12,252 nucleotides of DNA from CAJQQY01 sp964352225 (lineage in GTDB: Bacteria; Bacteroidota; Bacteroidia; Chitinophagales; Saprospiraceae), in the NCBI GenBank assembly GCA_964352225.1, contig CAYGRM010000195.1, forward strand, positions 1 through 12,252. The letters are read 5' to 3'. Below, one piece after another: positions 1-7,727 of this stretch. Made by a program: the position numbers and the translations under genes. The first letter of the stretch is position 1, and each line of letters starts with the position of its first letter. The notes below the pieces were generated by a model. It made no database searches, was not told where the DNA came from, and saw nothing but the letters and a program-made list of their open reading frames with translations.

Positions 1-16
1 GTTATTCTCCTTTTCA

Positions 17-46
17 TTGCCTATTAATCTTATGAATATACTTTTG
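17..46 (+). promoter_or_regulatory. Bacteroidota-type promoter of the T9SS repeat protein gene
   Basis: TTG at 17-19 and TACTTTTG at 39-46 are separated by exactly 19 bases. This fits the Bacteroidota sigma-ABfr pattern TTG-N19-TAnnTTTG with no mismatch in the fixed positions. Transcription would start near base 52, giving a leader of about 50 bases before the ATG at 106. It is the best promoter match in the window. Confidence 0.7.
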
Positions 47-105
47 CGTCAGAATTAAAATCAAAGAACTATTTAAAAAAATTAATCTTTCAAACATTTA
101 AAATT

Positions 106-3100
106 ATGAGCAAGAATTTCTACGCTTTATTTACTTTTTTCTTCCTAATTCTTGGAAATCTATCTGCCCAGATTACTATTGGCGATGGCGATCTAGTTGC
201 AGGAGAGACTTACAATTGGACTAACGACAATGAGTATATTCTTGATGGATATGTTTATTTAGAAGCTGGTGGCGTTTTAAATATTGAGCCAGGAACTGTG
301 ATAAAAGGGATGGAAGTTCCATCCACAAATGATCCAGTATCAGCTCTAATTATTACACGTGACGCAAAAATATTCGCTGAAGGTACTGCCACTCAACCTA
401 TTGTATTTACAACTACAGCAGATGATGGAACTCTTGATGAAACTGCTAATGGACTATGGGGTGGATTAATTATTTTAGGAAACGGAACAGTTGCTCGACC
501 AGGTGGAACTGATTTTATTGAAGGTATTCCAAATGAGGCACGAACAGAATTTGGGGGAGGAATGACCCCTAACGATAACGAAAATTCAGGAGTGCTAAAA
601 TACATTTCTATCCGGCATGGTGGGGCAGAATTAGCTCCAGGCTCTGAAATTAACGGATTGACGTTAGGTGGCGTTGGTGCTGGAACCGAAATTGACTTTG
701 TAGAAATCTTCGCAAATTCTGATGATGGTGTTGAATTTTTTGGAGGAACAGTTGGTGTAAAACACTTAGTATCAGCATTTTGTGGAGATGATGGAACTGA
801 TTATGATTTTGGATGGAGAGGAAAAGGACAATACTGGTTTGTGATTCAAAGGGATGACGAAGGTGGAAATGGTGGAGAGCATGATGGTGCAAGTCCTGAT
901 GGTCAAGCTCCTTTTTCGAAACCAACTATTTATAATGCAACTTATATTGGTTCTGGTGCAAATAGTAACCAAGTGGATAATGAGTTTGGTTTATTATTTA
1001 GAGATAATGCTGGGGGAACCTATGCAAATTCAATCTTTACTGATTTTGCAGATAAAGCTTTAAGTATCGAAGATTTAGCACCAGGAGAAGATGATTCTTA
1101 CAATAATTTAGTGAATGGTGATTTAGTATTAAAAAATAATATTTGGTTTGGATTTGGAGCAGGTTCGGATTTGTTAGCAATTGTAGATGCATACCCAAGT
1201 GGAGATGATCCATTAGCTGCCAATACTATTGCTAATCTTGCTAACAATGTTAATCAATTAGTTGATCCAAATATTGCAGGTATATCAAGAATTGCAAATG
1301 GCCAATTAGATCCTCGTTTAAATGCTGGTAGCCCTGCTTTAAATTTAGGTGATACCCCAACTGATGATTTCTTTGATTTGGTTTTTTATCATGGTGCATT
1401 CAATAATTCAAGTAACTGGGCTTTAGGTTGGACTGCTCTAGACCAAAAAGGATATTTTGGAAATTTAGTAACTCCTGTGCAAGGAGCAACAATATGTGTT
1501 CAAGATGATGATTTACTTGGAGGTCAAACTTATAACTGGACAAAAGATAATGTTTACTGCTTAGATGGATATGTATATTTGGAAGAAGGTGGAACTTTAA
1601 ATATTGAGGCTGGAACAACGATCTATGGTATGGAATCTCCTTCTGGAAATGATCCTGTATCAGCATTAATTATTACGAGAGGAGCTCAAATTAATGCGAT
1701 TGGAACTGCAACAGAACCAATTATTTTTACTGCTGAAGGTGTAGTTGATGGATCAATAACTCCTGATGAAACAGTAAATGGACTTTGGGGGGGATTAGTT
1801 GTTTTAGGAAATGGAACAGTTGCGAGACCAGGTGGATCTGACTTTATTGAGGGTATACCAAATGAGCCACGAACAGAATTCGGTGGTGGAGCAACCCCAA
1901 ATGATACAGAAAATTCTGGCATTCTAAGATATATTTCTATTCGACATGGTGGAGCAGAATTAGCTCCAGGTTCTGAAATCAATGGTTTAACCCTAGGTGG
2001 AGTTGGATCAGGAACTGAAATAGATTTTGTTGAAATTTATGCTAACTCTGATGATGGAATTGAATGGTTCGGTGGAACTGTCAACGTAAAGCACTTGATT
2101 TCTGCATTCTGTGGAGATGATGGAATGGATTACGATTTTGGATGGAGAGGTAAAGGGCAATACTGGCTGATGATTCAAAGAGATGATGAAGGTGGAAATG
2201 GTGGTGAACACGATGGTGCCAATCCGGATGGTCAAGCTCCATTTTCAAAACCTACTATTTACAATGCAACTTATATTGGTTCTGGGGCAAATAGTAACCA
2301 AGTAGATAATGAGTTTGGCTTATTATTTAGAGATAATGCAGGAGGAACTTATGCCAATTCAATCTTTACTGATTTTGCAGACAAAGCATTAAGTATTGAG
2401 GATTTGGCTCCTGGAGAAGGTGACTCGCACCAAAATTTATTGAACGGAGACTTAGTATTGAAAAATAATGTTTGGTTTGGATTCGGTGCTGGAGCAACTT
2501 TAACTGATATTGTCGATACATACAGTTCTGGTGATGATCCAGATGCTTCTGATGTAATTAACCACTTAGGTGCAAATACTAACCAATTGGTAGATCCAAC
2601 AATTGCGGGTATTGATAGAACTGCTGGAAGTATGATGTTAGATCCAAGATTAAATGCAGGAAGCCCAGCATTGAATGCTGGTGATATCCCTACTGATAAT
2701 TTCTTTGATATAACACCTTATCATGGGGCATTTAATAACTCAAATAATTGGGCAGCCTCTTGGACTGCTTTAGATCAATATGGACACTTTGGTGATTTAG
2801 TGCAACCTGTTGTAGGTCAAACTATCTGCGTACAAGATGATGACTTACTTGGAGGTCAAATCTATAACTGGACAAATGAAAATACCTACTGCTTAGATGG
2901 TTATGTTTATTTAGAAGCAGGAGGAGTATTAAATATTGAGCCAGGTACGACTATTTATGGGATGGAATCACCTACTACAAATGATCCAGTATCAGCTTTG
3001 ATTATAACAAAAGGTGCTCAGATCTTTGCAAATGGAAATGCTGCTCAACCAATTATTTTTACAGCTGAAGGAGTAGTTGATGGATCACTTATTCCAGATG

Positions 3101-4428
3101 AAACAGCAAATGGACTTTGGGGAGGATTAGTTATATTAGGAAATGGCACAGTAGCACGACCAGGTGGAACTGATTTTATTGAAGGTATACCAAATGAGCC
3201 GCGAACGGAATTTGGTGGTGGAGCAAATCCGAATGATACCGAAAGCTCAGGTCAATTATCATATATTTCTATTCGACATGGTGGAGCAGAATTAGCTCCA
3301 GGTTCTGAGATTAATGGTTTGACACTAGGAGGAGTTGGATCAGGTACGTTAATAGATTATGTTGAAATTTTTGCTAATTCTGATGATGGAATTGAGTGGT
3401 TCGGAGGAACAGTAAATGTAAAACACTTAATCTCTGCATTTTGTGGTGATGATGGAATGGATTATGATTTTGGATGGAGAGGAAAGGGTCAATACTGGTT
3501 TATGATTCAAAGAGATGACGCAGGAGGAAATGGTGGAGAGCATGATGGTGCCAACCCAGATGGACAAGCTCCATTTTCTAAACCTACCATTTACAATGCA
3601 ACTTATATTGGTTCAGGTGCAAATAGTGGAAATGTAGATAATGAATTTGGATTATTATTCAGAGATAATGCAGGAGGAACTTACGCCAATTCAATTTTTA
3701 CCGACTTTGCAGACAAAGCATTAAGTATTGAAGACTTAGCTCCAGGTGAAGGTGATTCTCACCAAAATTTGTTGAATGGAGATTTGACTTTAACTCAGAA
3801 TTATTGGTGGTCATTTGGAGCAGGAACAGAATTAGCAGATATCGTTGATACTTATGCAAGTGGAGATGATCCAGATGCTTCAGATGTAATTGCACACCTT
3901 GGTGCAAATAATAACCTTTTAGCAGATCCAGAATTATGTGGAGTGGATAGAACTATTGGTGGTATTCTAAATCCTAATTTAGTTGCCGGGAGTGCTGCTC
4001 TTTCAGGTGGGGTAACTCCAATGGATGCCTTTTTTGATAATGTATCCTATCACGGAGCTTTTGATCAAACTAATAATTGGGCTAAAAACTGGACGGCTTT
4101 AGATTCTTATGGATATTTTGCAAGTGGATGTTCAGTTGGTACAAATGATTTATTTGCTCAAAGCAATGGATATATTTTAAACCAAAATACTCCAAATCCT
4201 GCCATTGATATTACCTCATTCGAAATTATTGTTCCAACTAAAACTGATCTAACCATTGAAGTTTATAACGTAAATGGCCAATTGATGGCGACCTTATTAA
4301 ATAAGGAAGTTCAAAAAGGAACTCACAATCTTGAATTGAATGTAAGCAATTTTGCAAGCGGAACGTACTTTGTTACGATGATTTCTGATTCAATTGTTTT
4401 AACTCGAAAAATGACTGTTTTAAGATAA
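106..4428 (+). CDS. Secreted three-module repeat protein with T9SS type A C-terminal sorting domain
   Basis: This 1440-residue protein is predicted to be exported and delivered to the cell surface or medium by the type IX system. Residues 1-21 form a signal peptide: basic start, Phe/Leu-rich core, likely cut after Leu-Ser-Ala. Three homologous modules follow at about residues 23-462, 463-906 and 907-1341. Each carries NGLWGGL, GGGxxPND, ISIRHGGAELAPGSEINGLT, NSDDG, CGDDGxDYDFGWRGKGQYW and a nearly invariant FGLLFRDNAGGTYANSIFTD segment. Residues ~1355-1440 are a Por_Secre_tail-type domain (NTPNP, EVYNVNGQL, ASGTYFV, final KMTVLR). The Gly/Asn/Asp-rich pattern suggests a parallel beta-helix; that is inference. 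I know the module only as an uncharacterised type found in Bacteroidota surface proteins, so its ligand or activity is unknown. The first ATG after an A-rich leader is the start. A promoter and a terminator flank the gene, so it is probably its own transcript. The following TonB-dependent receptor could be a partner. Confidence 0.9.
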   Translation: MSKNFYALFTFFFLILGNLSAQITIGDGDLVAGETYNWTNDNEYILDGYVYLEAGGVLNIEPGTVIKGMEVPSTNDPVSALIITRDAKIFAEGTATQPIVFTTTADDGTLDETANGLWGGLIILGNGTVARPGGTDFIEGIPNEARTEFGGGMTPNDNENSGVLKYISIRHGGAELAPGSEINGLTLGGVGAGTEIDFVEIFANSDDGVEFFGGTVGVKHLVSAFCGDDGTDYDFGWRGKGQYWFVIQRDDEGGNGGEHDGASPDGQAPFSKPTIYNATYIGSGANSNQVDNEFGLLFRDNAGGTYANSIFTDFADKALSIEDLAPGEDDSYNNLVNGDLVLKNNIWFGFGAGSDLLAIVDAYPSGDDPLAANTIANLANNVNQLVDPNIAGISRIANGQLDPRLNAGSPALNLGDTPTDDFFDLVFYHGAFNNSSNWALGWTALDQKGYFGNLVTPVQGATICVQDDDLLGGQTYNWTKDNVYCLDGYVYLEEGGTLNIEAGTTIYGMESPSGNDPVSALIITRGAQINAIGTATEPIIFTAEGVVDGSITPDETVNGLWGGLVVLGNGTVARPGGSDFIEGIPNEPRTEFGGGATPNDTENSGILRYISIRHGGAELAPGSEINGLTLGGVGSGTEIDFVEIYANSDDGIEWFGGTVNVKHLISAFCGDDGMDYDFGWRGKGQYWLMIQRDDEGGNGGEHDGANPDGQAPFSKPTIYNATYIGSGANSNQVDNEFGLLFRDNAGGTYANSIFTDFADKALSIEDLAPGEGDSHQNLLNGDLVLKNNVWFGFGAGATLTDIVDTYSSGDDPDASDVINHLGANTNQLVDPTIAGIDRTAGSMMLDPRLNAGSPALNAGDIPTDNFFDITPYHGAFNNSNNWAASWTALDQYGHFGDLVQPVVGQTICVQDDDLLGGQIYNWTNENTYCLDGYVYLEAGGVLNIEPGTTIYGMESPTTNDPVSALIITKGAQIFANGNAAQPIIFTAEGVVDGSLIPDETANGLWGGLVILGNGTVARPGGTDFIEGIPNEPRTEFGGGANPNDTESSGQLSYISIRHGGAELAPGSEINGLTLGGVGSGTLIDYVEIFANSDDGIEWFGGTVNVKHLISAFCGDDGMDYDFGWRGKGQYWFMIQRDDAGGNGGEHDGANPDGQAPFSKPTIYNATYIGSGANSGNVDNEFGLLFRDNAGGTYANSIFTDFADKALSIEDLAPGEGDSHQNLLNGDLTLTQNYWWSFGAGTELADIVDTYASGDDPDASDVIAHLGANNNLLADPELCGVDRTIGGILNPNLVAGSAALSGGVTPMDAFFDNVSYHGAFDQTNNWAKNWTALDSYGYFASGCSVGTNDLFAQSNGYILNQNTPNPAIDITSFEIIVPTKTDLTIEVYNVNGQLMATLLNKEVQKGTHNLELNVSNFASGTYFVTMISDSIVLTRKMTVLR
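172..1491 (+). repeat. Module 1 of three in-frame tandem repeats
   Basis: Encodes residues 23-462, the most divergent module. It has a shorter segment after the first strand region (TTTADDGTLDET, against a form four residues longer in modules 2 and 3) and lacks the cysteine pair those modules carry near their start (Thr24 and Ile45 stand at the equivalent positions). It keeps the central CGDDG cysteine. Confidence 0.85.
1492..2823 (+). repeat. Module 2 of three in-frame tandem repeats
   Basis: Encodes residues 463-906. It shares with module 3 the opening ICVQDDDLLGGQ, the longer AEGVVDGS segment, EWFGGTVNVKHLISAF and GDSHQNLLNGDL, so modules 2 and 3 are the closest pair. Cys464 and Cys485 are 21 residues apart and could form a disulfide. 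Differences from module 3 at the DNA level are largely silent, which suggests constraint on the protein since duplication. Confidence 0.85.
2824..4128 (+). repeat. Module 3 of three in-frame tandem repeats
   Basis: Encodes residues 907-1341. It has the Cys908/Cys929 pair equivalent to that in module 2. Two further cysteines, Cys1278 and, just past the module, Cys1342, have no counterpart in modules 1 and 2. The last quarter has drifted (LTLTQNYWWSFGAG, LCGVDRTIGG). It is followed directly by the linker to the T9SS sorting domain. Confidence 0.85.
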
Positions 4429-4434
4429 AATATT

Positions 4435-4463
4435 TGGGCGGGACTAGTTCCCGCCCATTTTTA
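4435..4463 (+). terminator. Intrinsic terminator of the T9SS repeat protein gene
   Basis: GGGCGGGA (4436-4443) pairs with TCCCGCCC (4449-4456) around a 5-base loop, extended by a T35-A57 pair and followed by ATTTTTATTT. This is a very GC-rich 8-9 bp stem in AT-rich DNA, 7 bases after the stop codon. It should separate the secreted-protein transcript from the receptor gene. Confidence 0.9.
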
Positions 4464-4479
4464 TTTCCCTCCTCTTCTA

Positions 4480-4531
4480 ATGTAAATAAAATGTAAACAA
4501 TTTACTCCCAATGTTTACCAAAATTTTACAT
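4480..4531. promoter_or_regulatory. Cluster of GTAAA/TTTAC boxes upstream of the TonB-dependent receptor
   Basis: Within 52 bases there are two direct ATGTAAA copies (4480-4486 and 4491-4497) followed by three boxes in the opposite orientation: TTTAC at 4501-4505, GTTTAC at 4513-4518 and TTTACAT at 4525-4531. Pairs such as GTAAAC (4493-4498) with GTTTAC (4513-4518) form dyads. The layout suggests a multi-site operator for the receptor gene 144 bases downstream. No specific regulator can be named. AT-rich chance clustering is the alternative. Confidence 0.35.
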
Positions 4532-4569
4532 AACATTAATCTATATTTCAGTACCTATCTCAAAATTTA

Positions 4570-4587
4570 GCGTCAAATTTGTGACGT
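4570..4587. promoter_or_regulatory. CGTCA/TGACG dyad in the receptor leader region, overlapping a weak -7 element
   Basis: CGTCA (4571-4575) and TGACG (4582-4586) form an inverted repeat around 6 bases, with CAAATTTG at 4574-4581 in the centre. CAAATTTG is one base off the TAnnTTTG -7 consensus, and no TTG is found at -33 spacing. It could be an operator over a regulated promoter. Together with the box cluster upstream it is the only structure seen in this spacer. Confidence 0.3.
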
Positions 4588-4674
4588 AATTAATAAGAAT
4601 ACAAAATATTATTTTTTACAGCTAACATTTTATTCAATAAAGTTTTTTTTAAAAATATTTAAAATCATAGTGCA

Positions 4675-7548
4675 ATGATGAAAAATTTCAATTTCAAATT
4701 AGGAAGCTTATTATTCCTTTTTGTCATGCTTTCCTTCACTTCTATTTTTTCTCAAGGAACTATTTCGGGAACTGTTTTAGACAAAGAATCTGGCGAGACA
4801 ATGATTAGCGCCACAGTTCTAGTCGAAGGTACTGATGTAGGAGAAATAACTGATTTTGATGGGAAATATCAAATTAAATTGGACGCAGGTACCTATAATT
4901 TAGTTTTTTCATATGTAGGTTATCCAGAAATGAAGATTGAAGGAGTAGAAGTAAAAGATAATGAACTTACTGTTATTGATGCTTTAATGACCATGGATGA
5001 AAGTGGAGTTCAAATTGAGGAGATTGTAGTTAAAGCAGAAGCAATAAAAACAACAGAGAATGCAGTTTTAGTTACCATGCTTAACGCTGATAGATTTACA
5101 GATGGCATTTCTCAAGGAGAAATGACCAAACAGAATATCAGTAGTGCAGATCAAGCCGTAGCTAAAGTAGTTGGAGTTTCTATTGCTGATGGAAGTGTAG
5201 TGGTTCGTGGATTAGGAGATAGATATTCTACCGCTCAATTAAATGGAGCATCTATTCCTAGTGCTAATCCATATAAAAATAGTGTTAACCTAGACCTAAT
5301 TCCTACGAGTCTTTTATCAAATATTATCACTTCAAAAACTTTTACACCTGATCAGCCAGGAACTTTTACCGGAGGTAATGTAAATATTGAAACGAAGAGT
5401 TTTCCAGAAACAAAGAGTTTGAAAATCTCTCTTTCTACTGGTTTCAATACTCAAGCTTCTTTCCAAGAAGGGTTTTTGACACATGATGGTGGTAAATTAG
5501 ATTGGTTAGGTTACGATGATGGTTACCGATCAAGATCTTCATTATATGATGATGAAAATTATTCAGCTGCACTTTTAAGAAGTGCTGGAACAAAAGCTAG
5601 AAATGATGATGCTTTGGCTGCACAAGTTGAGGAATTATATGATGCAACATTGACCAATATGGTTCCGACAACGACCACCACTCCTCTGAATCATGGCATT
5701 GGAATTTCTTTTGGAAATCAATATGAAATCGGAGGAAGAGATTTAGGAGTGATTTTTTCAGCTAATTATTCTAGAAATTTTCAGCACTTTGATTCTGGAT
5801 TAAGGAATTATGCTTTGGAGTCTACTACTTCATCTAATCTAAATCAAAATTTCAACCTAGCAGGTACCACTAGTATCGAAAGCCCAACAGTAGGAGGGAT
5901 GGTTGGATTATCATACAAAATCAATCCTTCGAATAGGATTTCATTTAATACCTTATATAATCACTCTGCTGATAAAAGTACTAAATCATTTGCCGGAGAA
6001 TACAACACTTACCAAGTTACTTTACCAGAGGTATTTGAATTTAGAGAATTATACTGGTTAGAAAGATCTTTAATTAATAACATGTTACTCGGTGAGCATT
6101 CATTTGGTTCAGCTGGCGCAAAATTGGAATGGGTAGCAAGTGCCTCTGTCGCAACTCAAAGCGAACCTGAGCTAAGATACTTTGGAAATGAATTTGATCC
6201 TAGAGATTTAGATGATCCAACTGACGATAGATATGCCATTCGAGCACCATCTGAGTATGATTATCCAAATCACTTTTTCAGAGAGTTGAAGGATGAACAA
6301 TATGAATTCAAAGTAGATTACACCTTACCTATTTTACAAAATTTAAGCAAAGGAAATAAAGTAAAAGTAGGTGCACTTTACTCTAAAAAAGATAGAACAT
6401 TTGACGAAAAAAGATATTCTGTGCAAGAGAAAGATGCTGTACTTTACCAAGGTGATGCAGCTGCATTTTTTAGTGATGAGAATAGTGGTATAATCGAAAA
6501 AGATGCTAACGATAGAAATGTGGTTGGAAATTATTTAGTAGATGATACTCGGGCTTCCAATTCATACATTGGTTCTGAAGAAATAATGGCATTTTATGCA
6601 ATGGGAACTCTCAAGCCAGTTGAAAAATTTGATATTGTTTTTGGGGCTAGAGTTGAAAATGCATCTTTACCTGTAGAAAGTGCAGACTCACTATACACTT
6701 CTGAGAGATTAAGTTTTTTACCTTCGGTAAATTTACGATATGCTTTACGTGATAAAATGAATTTTAGAGCTGCATTCACGCAGACTGTGGCTCGACCAAA
6801 CTTAAGAGAGTTAGCGCCATTCTCAAACTTTGATTTCCGAACAGGGGCATTCATTGTTGGTAATCCTGAATTGGAAATGACTTCAATTACTAATGTTGAT
6901 TTACGATGGGAATGGTTACCGAATGCAGGTGAAATCGTTGCAGTAAGTACTTATTTCAAATCATTCACCAACCCAATCGTTTTAGTGAATTTAGGAAAAT
7001 CTAATCCTGAGTTTCAATATCAAAATGTTGATGCAGCAACCGTTTACGGAGTTGAATTAGAATATAGAAAGAACTTAGGATTTATTAACCCTATTTTAAG
7101 TAATTTCAAATGGGGAGCTAACCTTTCTTACATCTACTCAGAGGTTGATATTGATGCAGAAGAATTATCAGACATTCAAGCAATCAATCCTGACGCAAGT
7201 AGCAAAAGAACTTTTTTTAATCAATCACCTTATATCATAAATACTAACCTTGCTTATTCAAATTCTAAAAATGATATAGATGCAACTCTTTCATTCAATA
7301 TGTTTGGAGATCGATTATCAATAGTTGGATCACAAGGAACTCCTGATATTTTTGAGCAGGCTCGACCACAATTAGATTTTACTATTTCTAAAAAATTCAA
7401 AGAAAATCTTTCAGTAAGATTATCAGCTAGAAATTTATTAGATCCTGAGTACAAGCTTCAGTCGTCATTCAATGGAAATGACTACGTCTATTCAGATTAC
7501 AGAATAGGAAGAACCATTTCGATGAGTCTTTCTTACACCATAAAATAA
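4675..7548 (+). CDS. TonB-dependent outer membrane receptor with carboxypeptidase-regulatory-like N-terminal domain
   Basis: This 957-residue protein should form a 22-strand outer membrane barrel importing a ligand with TonB-ExbBD energy. Residues 1-26 are a signal peptide (FTSIFS then Gln). Residues ~28-110 are a CarboxypepD_reg-like domain (GTISGTVLDKESGE, ITDFDGKYQI, LVFSYVGY). The plug covers ~128-242 with VVVRGLGDRYSTAQLNG, NSVNLDLIPTSLLSNI and GGNVNIETKSFPE. The barrel runs to the C-terminus, with the family's conserved RAAFTQTVARPNLRELAPF and late LSVRLSARNLLDPEY segments and the end SMSLSYTIK. It is not a typical SusC: no SusD gene is nearby and the plug reads as the generic outer-membrane receptor type. 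The ligand is unknown. Two ATG codons stand in tandem at 4675 and 4678, and either could start the protein. A terminator lies upstream and another downstream, so it is probably monocistronic. Confidence 0.93.
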   Translation: MMKNFNFKLGSLLFLFVMLSFTSIFSQGTISGTVLDKESGETMISATVLVEGTDVGEITDFDGKYQIKLDAGTYNLVFSYVGYPEMKIEGVEVKDNELTVIDALMTMDESGVQIEEIVVKAEAIKTTENAVLVTMLNADRFTDGISQGEMTKQNISSADQAVAKVVGVSIADGSVVVRGLGDRYSTAQLNGASIPSANPYKNSVNLDLIPTSLLSNIITSKTFTPDQPGTFTGGNVNIETKSFPETKSLKISLSTGFNTQASFQEGFLTHDGGKLDWLGYDDGYRSRSSLYDDENYSAALLRSAGTKARNDDALAAQVEELYDATLTNMVPTTTTTPLNHGIGISFGNQYEIGGRDLGVIFSANYSRNFQHFDSGLRNYALESTTSSNLNQNFNLAGTTSIESPTVGGMVGLSYKINPSNRISFNTLYNHSADKSTKSFAGEYNTYQVTLPEVFEFRELYWLERSLINNMLLGEHSFGSAGAKLEWVASASVATQSEPELRYFGNEFDPRDLDDPTDDRYAIRAPSEYDYPNHFFRELKDEQYEFKVDYTLPILQNLSKGNKVKVGALYSKKDRTFDEKRYSVQEKDAVLYQGDAAAFFSDENSGIIEKDANDRNVVGNYLVDDTRASNSYIGSEEIMAFYAMGTLKPVEKFDIVFGARVENASLPVESADSLYTSERLSFLPSVNLRYALRDKMNFRAAFTQTVARPNLRELAPFSNFDFRTGAFIVGNPELEMTSITNVDLRWEWLPNAGEIVAVSTYFKSFTNPIVLVNLGKSNPEFQYQNVDAATVYGVELEYRKNLGFINPILSNFKWGANLSYIYSEVDIDAEELSDIQAINPDASSKRTFFNQSPYIINTNLAYSNSKNDIDATLSFNMFGDRLSIVGSQGTPDIFEQARPQLDFTISKKFKENLSVRLSARNLLDPEYKLQSSFNGNDYVYSDYRIGRTISMSLSYTIK

Positions 7549-7581
7549 TAATCTTGCACTAGATTATTTTGTTAGCTTTCG

Positions 7582-7618
7582 AAGCCTCGGTGAATTTATT
7601 TCTCCGAGGCTTTTTTGT
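7582..7618 (+). terminator. Intrinsic terminator of the TonB-dependent receptor gene
   Basis: AAGCCTCGG (7582-7590) pairs with CCGAGGCTT (7604-7612). Inside the stem, GAA/TTC can continue after one T-T mismatch. The stem is followed by the TTTTTTGTTTT tract. It lies 34 bases after the receptor stop codon. Confidence 0.9.
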
Positions 7619-7651
7619 TTTATATAAAGGTCTTAGGTCAATAGTTTTTTA

Positions 7652-7693
7652 TAGATTTGTATTCAACTAAATATGTTTAGTTTAATAAATTTG
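7652..7693 (+). promoter_or_regulatory. Candidate -7 elements for the esterase gene
   Basis: Two exact TAnnTTTG matches lie upstream of the esterase start: TAGATTTG at 7652-7659 and TAAATTTG at 7686-7693. Neither has a TTG at the ideal 19-base spacing. The TTTG of the first lies 26 bases before the second, longer than usual. The second is nearest the ATG at 7728 and would give a short leader of about 27-30 bases. Confidence 0.4.
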
Positions 7694-7727
7694 ACGTTGG
7701 AAATTAACAACATAAAAACCAATTAAA

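Noticed and set aside
393..3907. Several open frames on the - strand inside the T9SS repeat gene (for example 393-605, 1686-1982, 2008-2235)
   Set aside because: They mirror each other because the modules repeat, and their His/Leu/Pro-rich translations are the antisense of conserved coding sequence. No promoter or domain supports them.
172..4128. The 1.3-kb direct repeats as a mobile element or assembly duplication
   Set aside because: The repeats are in frame, diverged mostly at silent positions, lack terminal inverted repeats and transposase, and encode protein modules.
4675..7548. The receptor as a SusC-type polysaccharide-utilisation protein
   Set aside because: No SusD-like lipoprotein or glycan enzyme gene lies next to it, and the plug sequence is of the generic TonB-receptor type.
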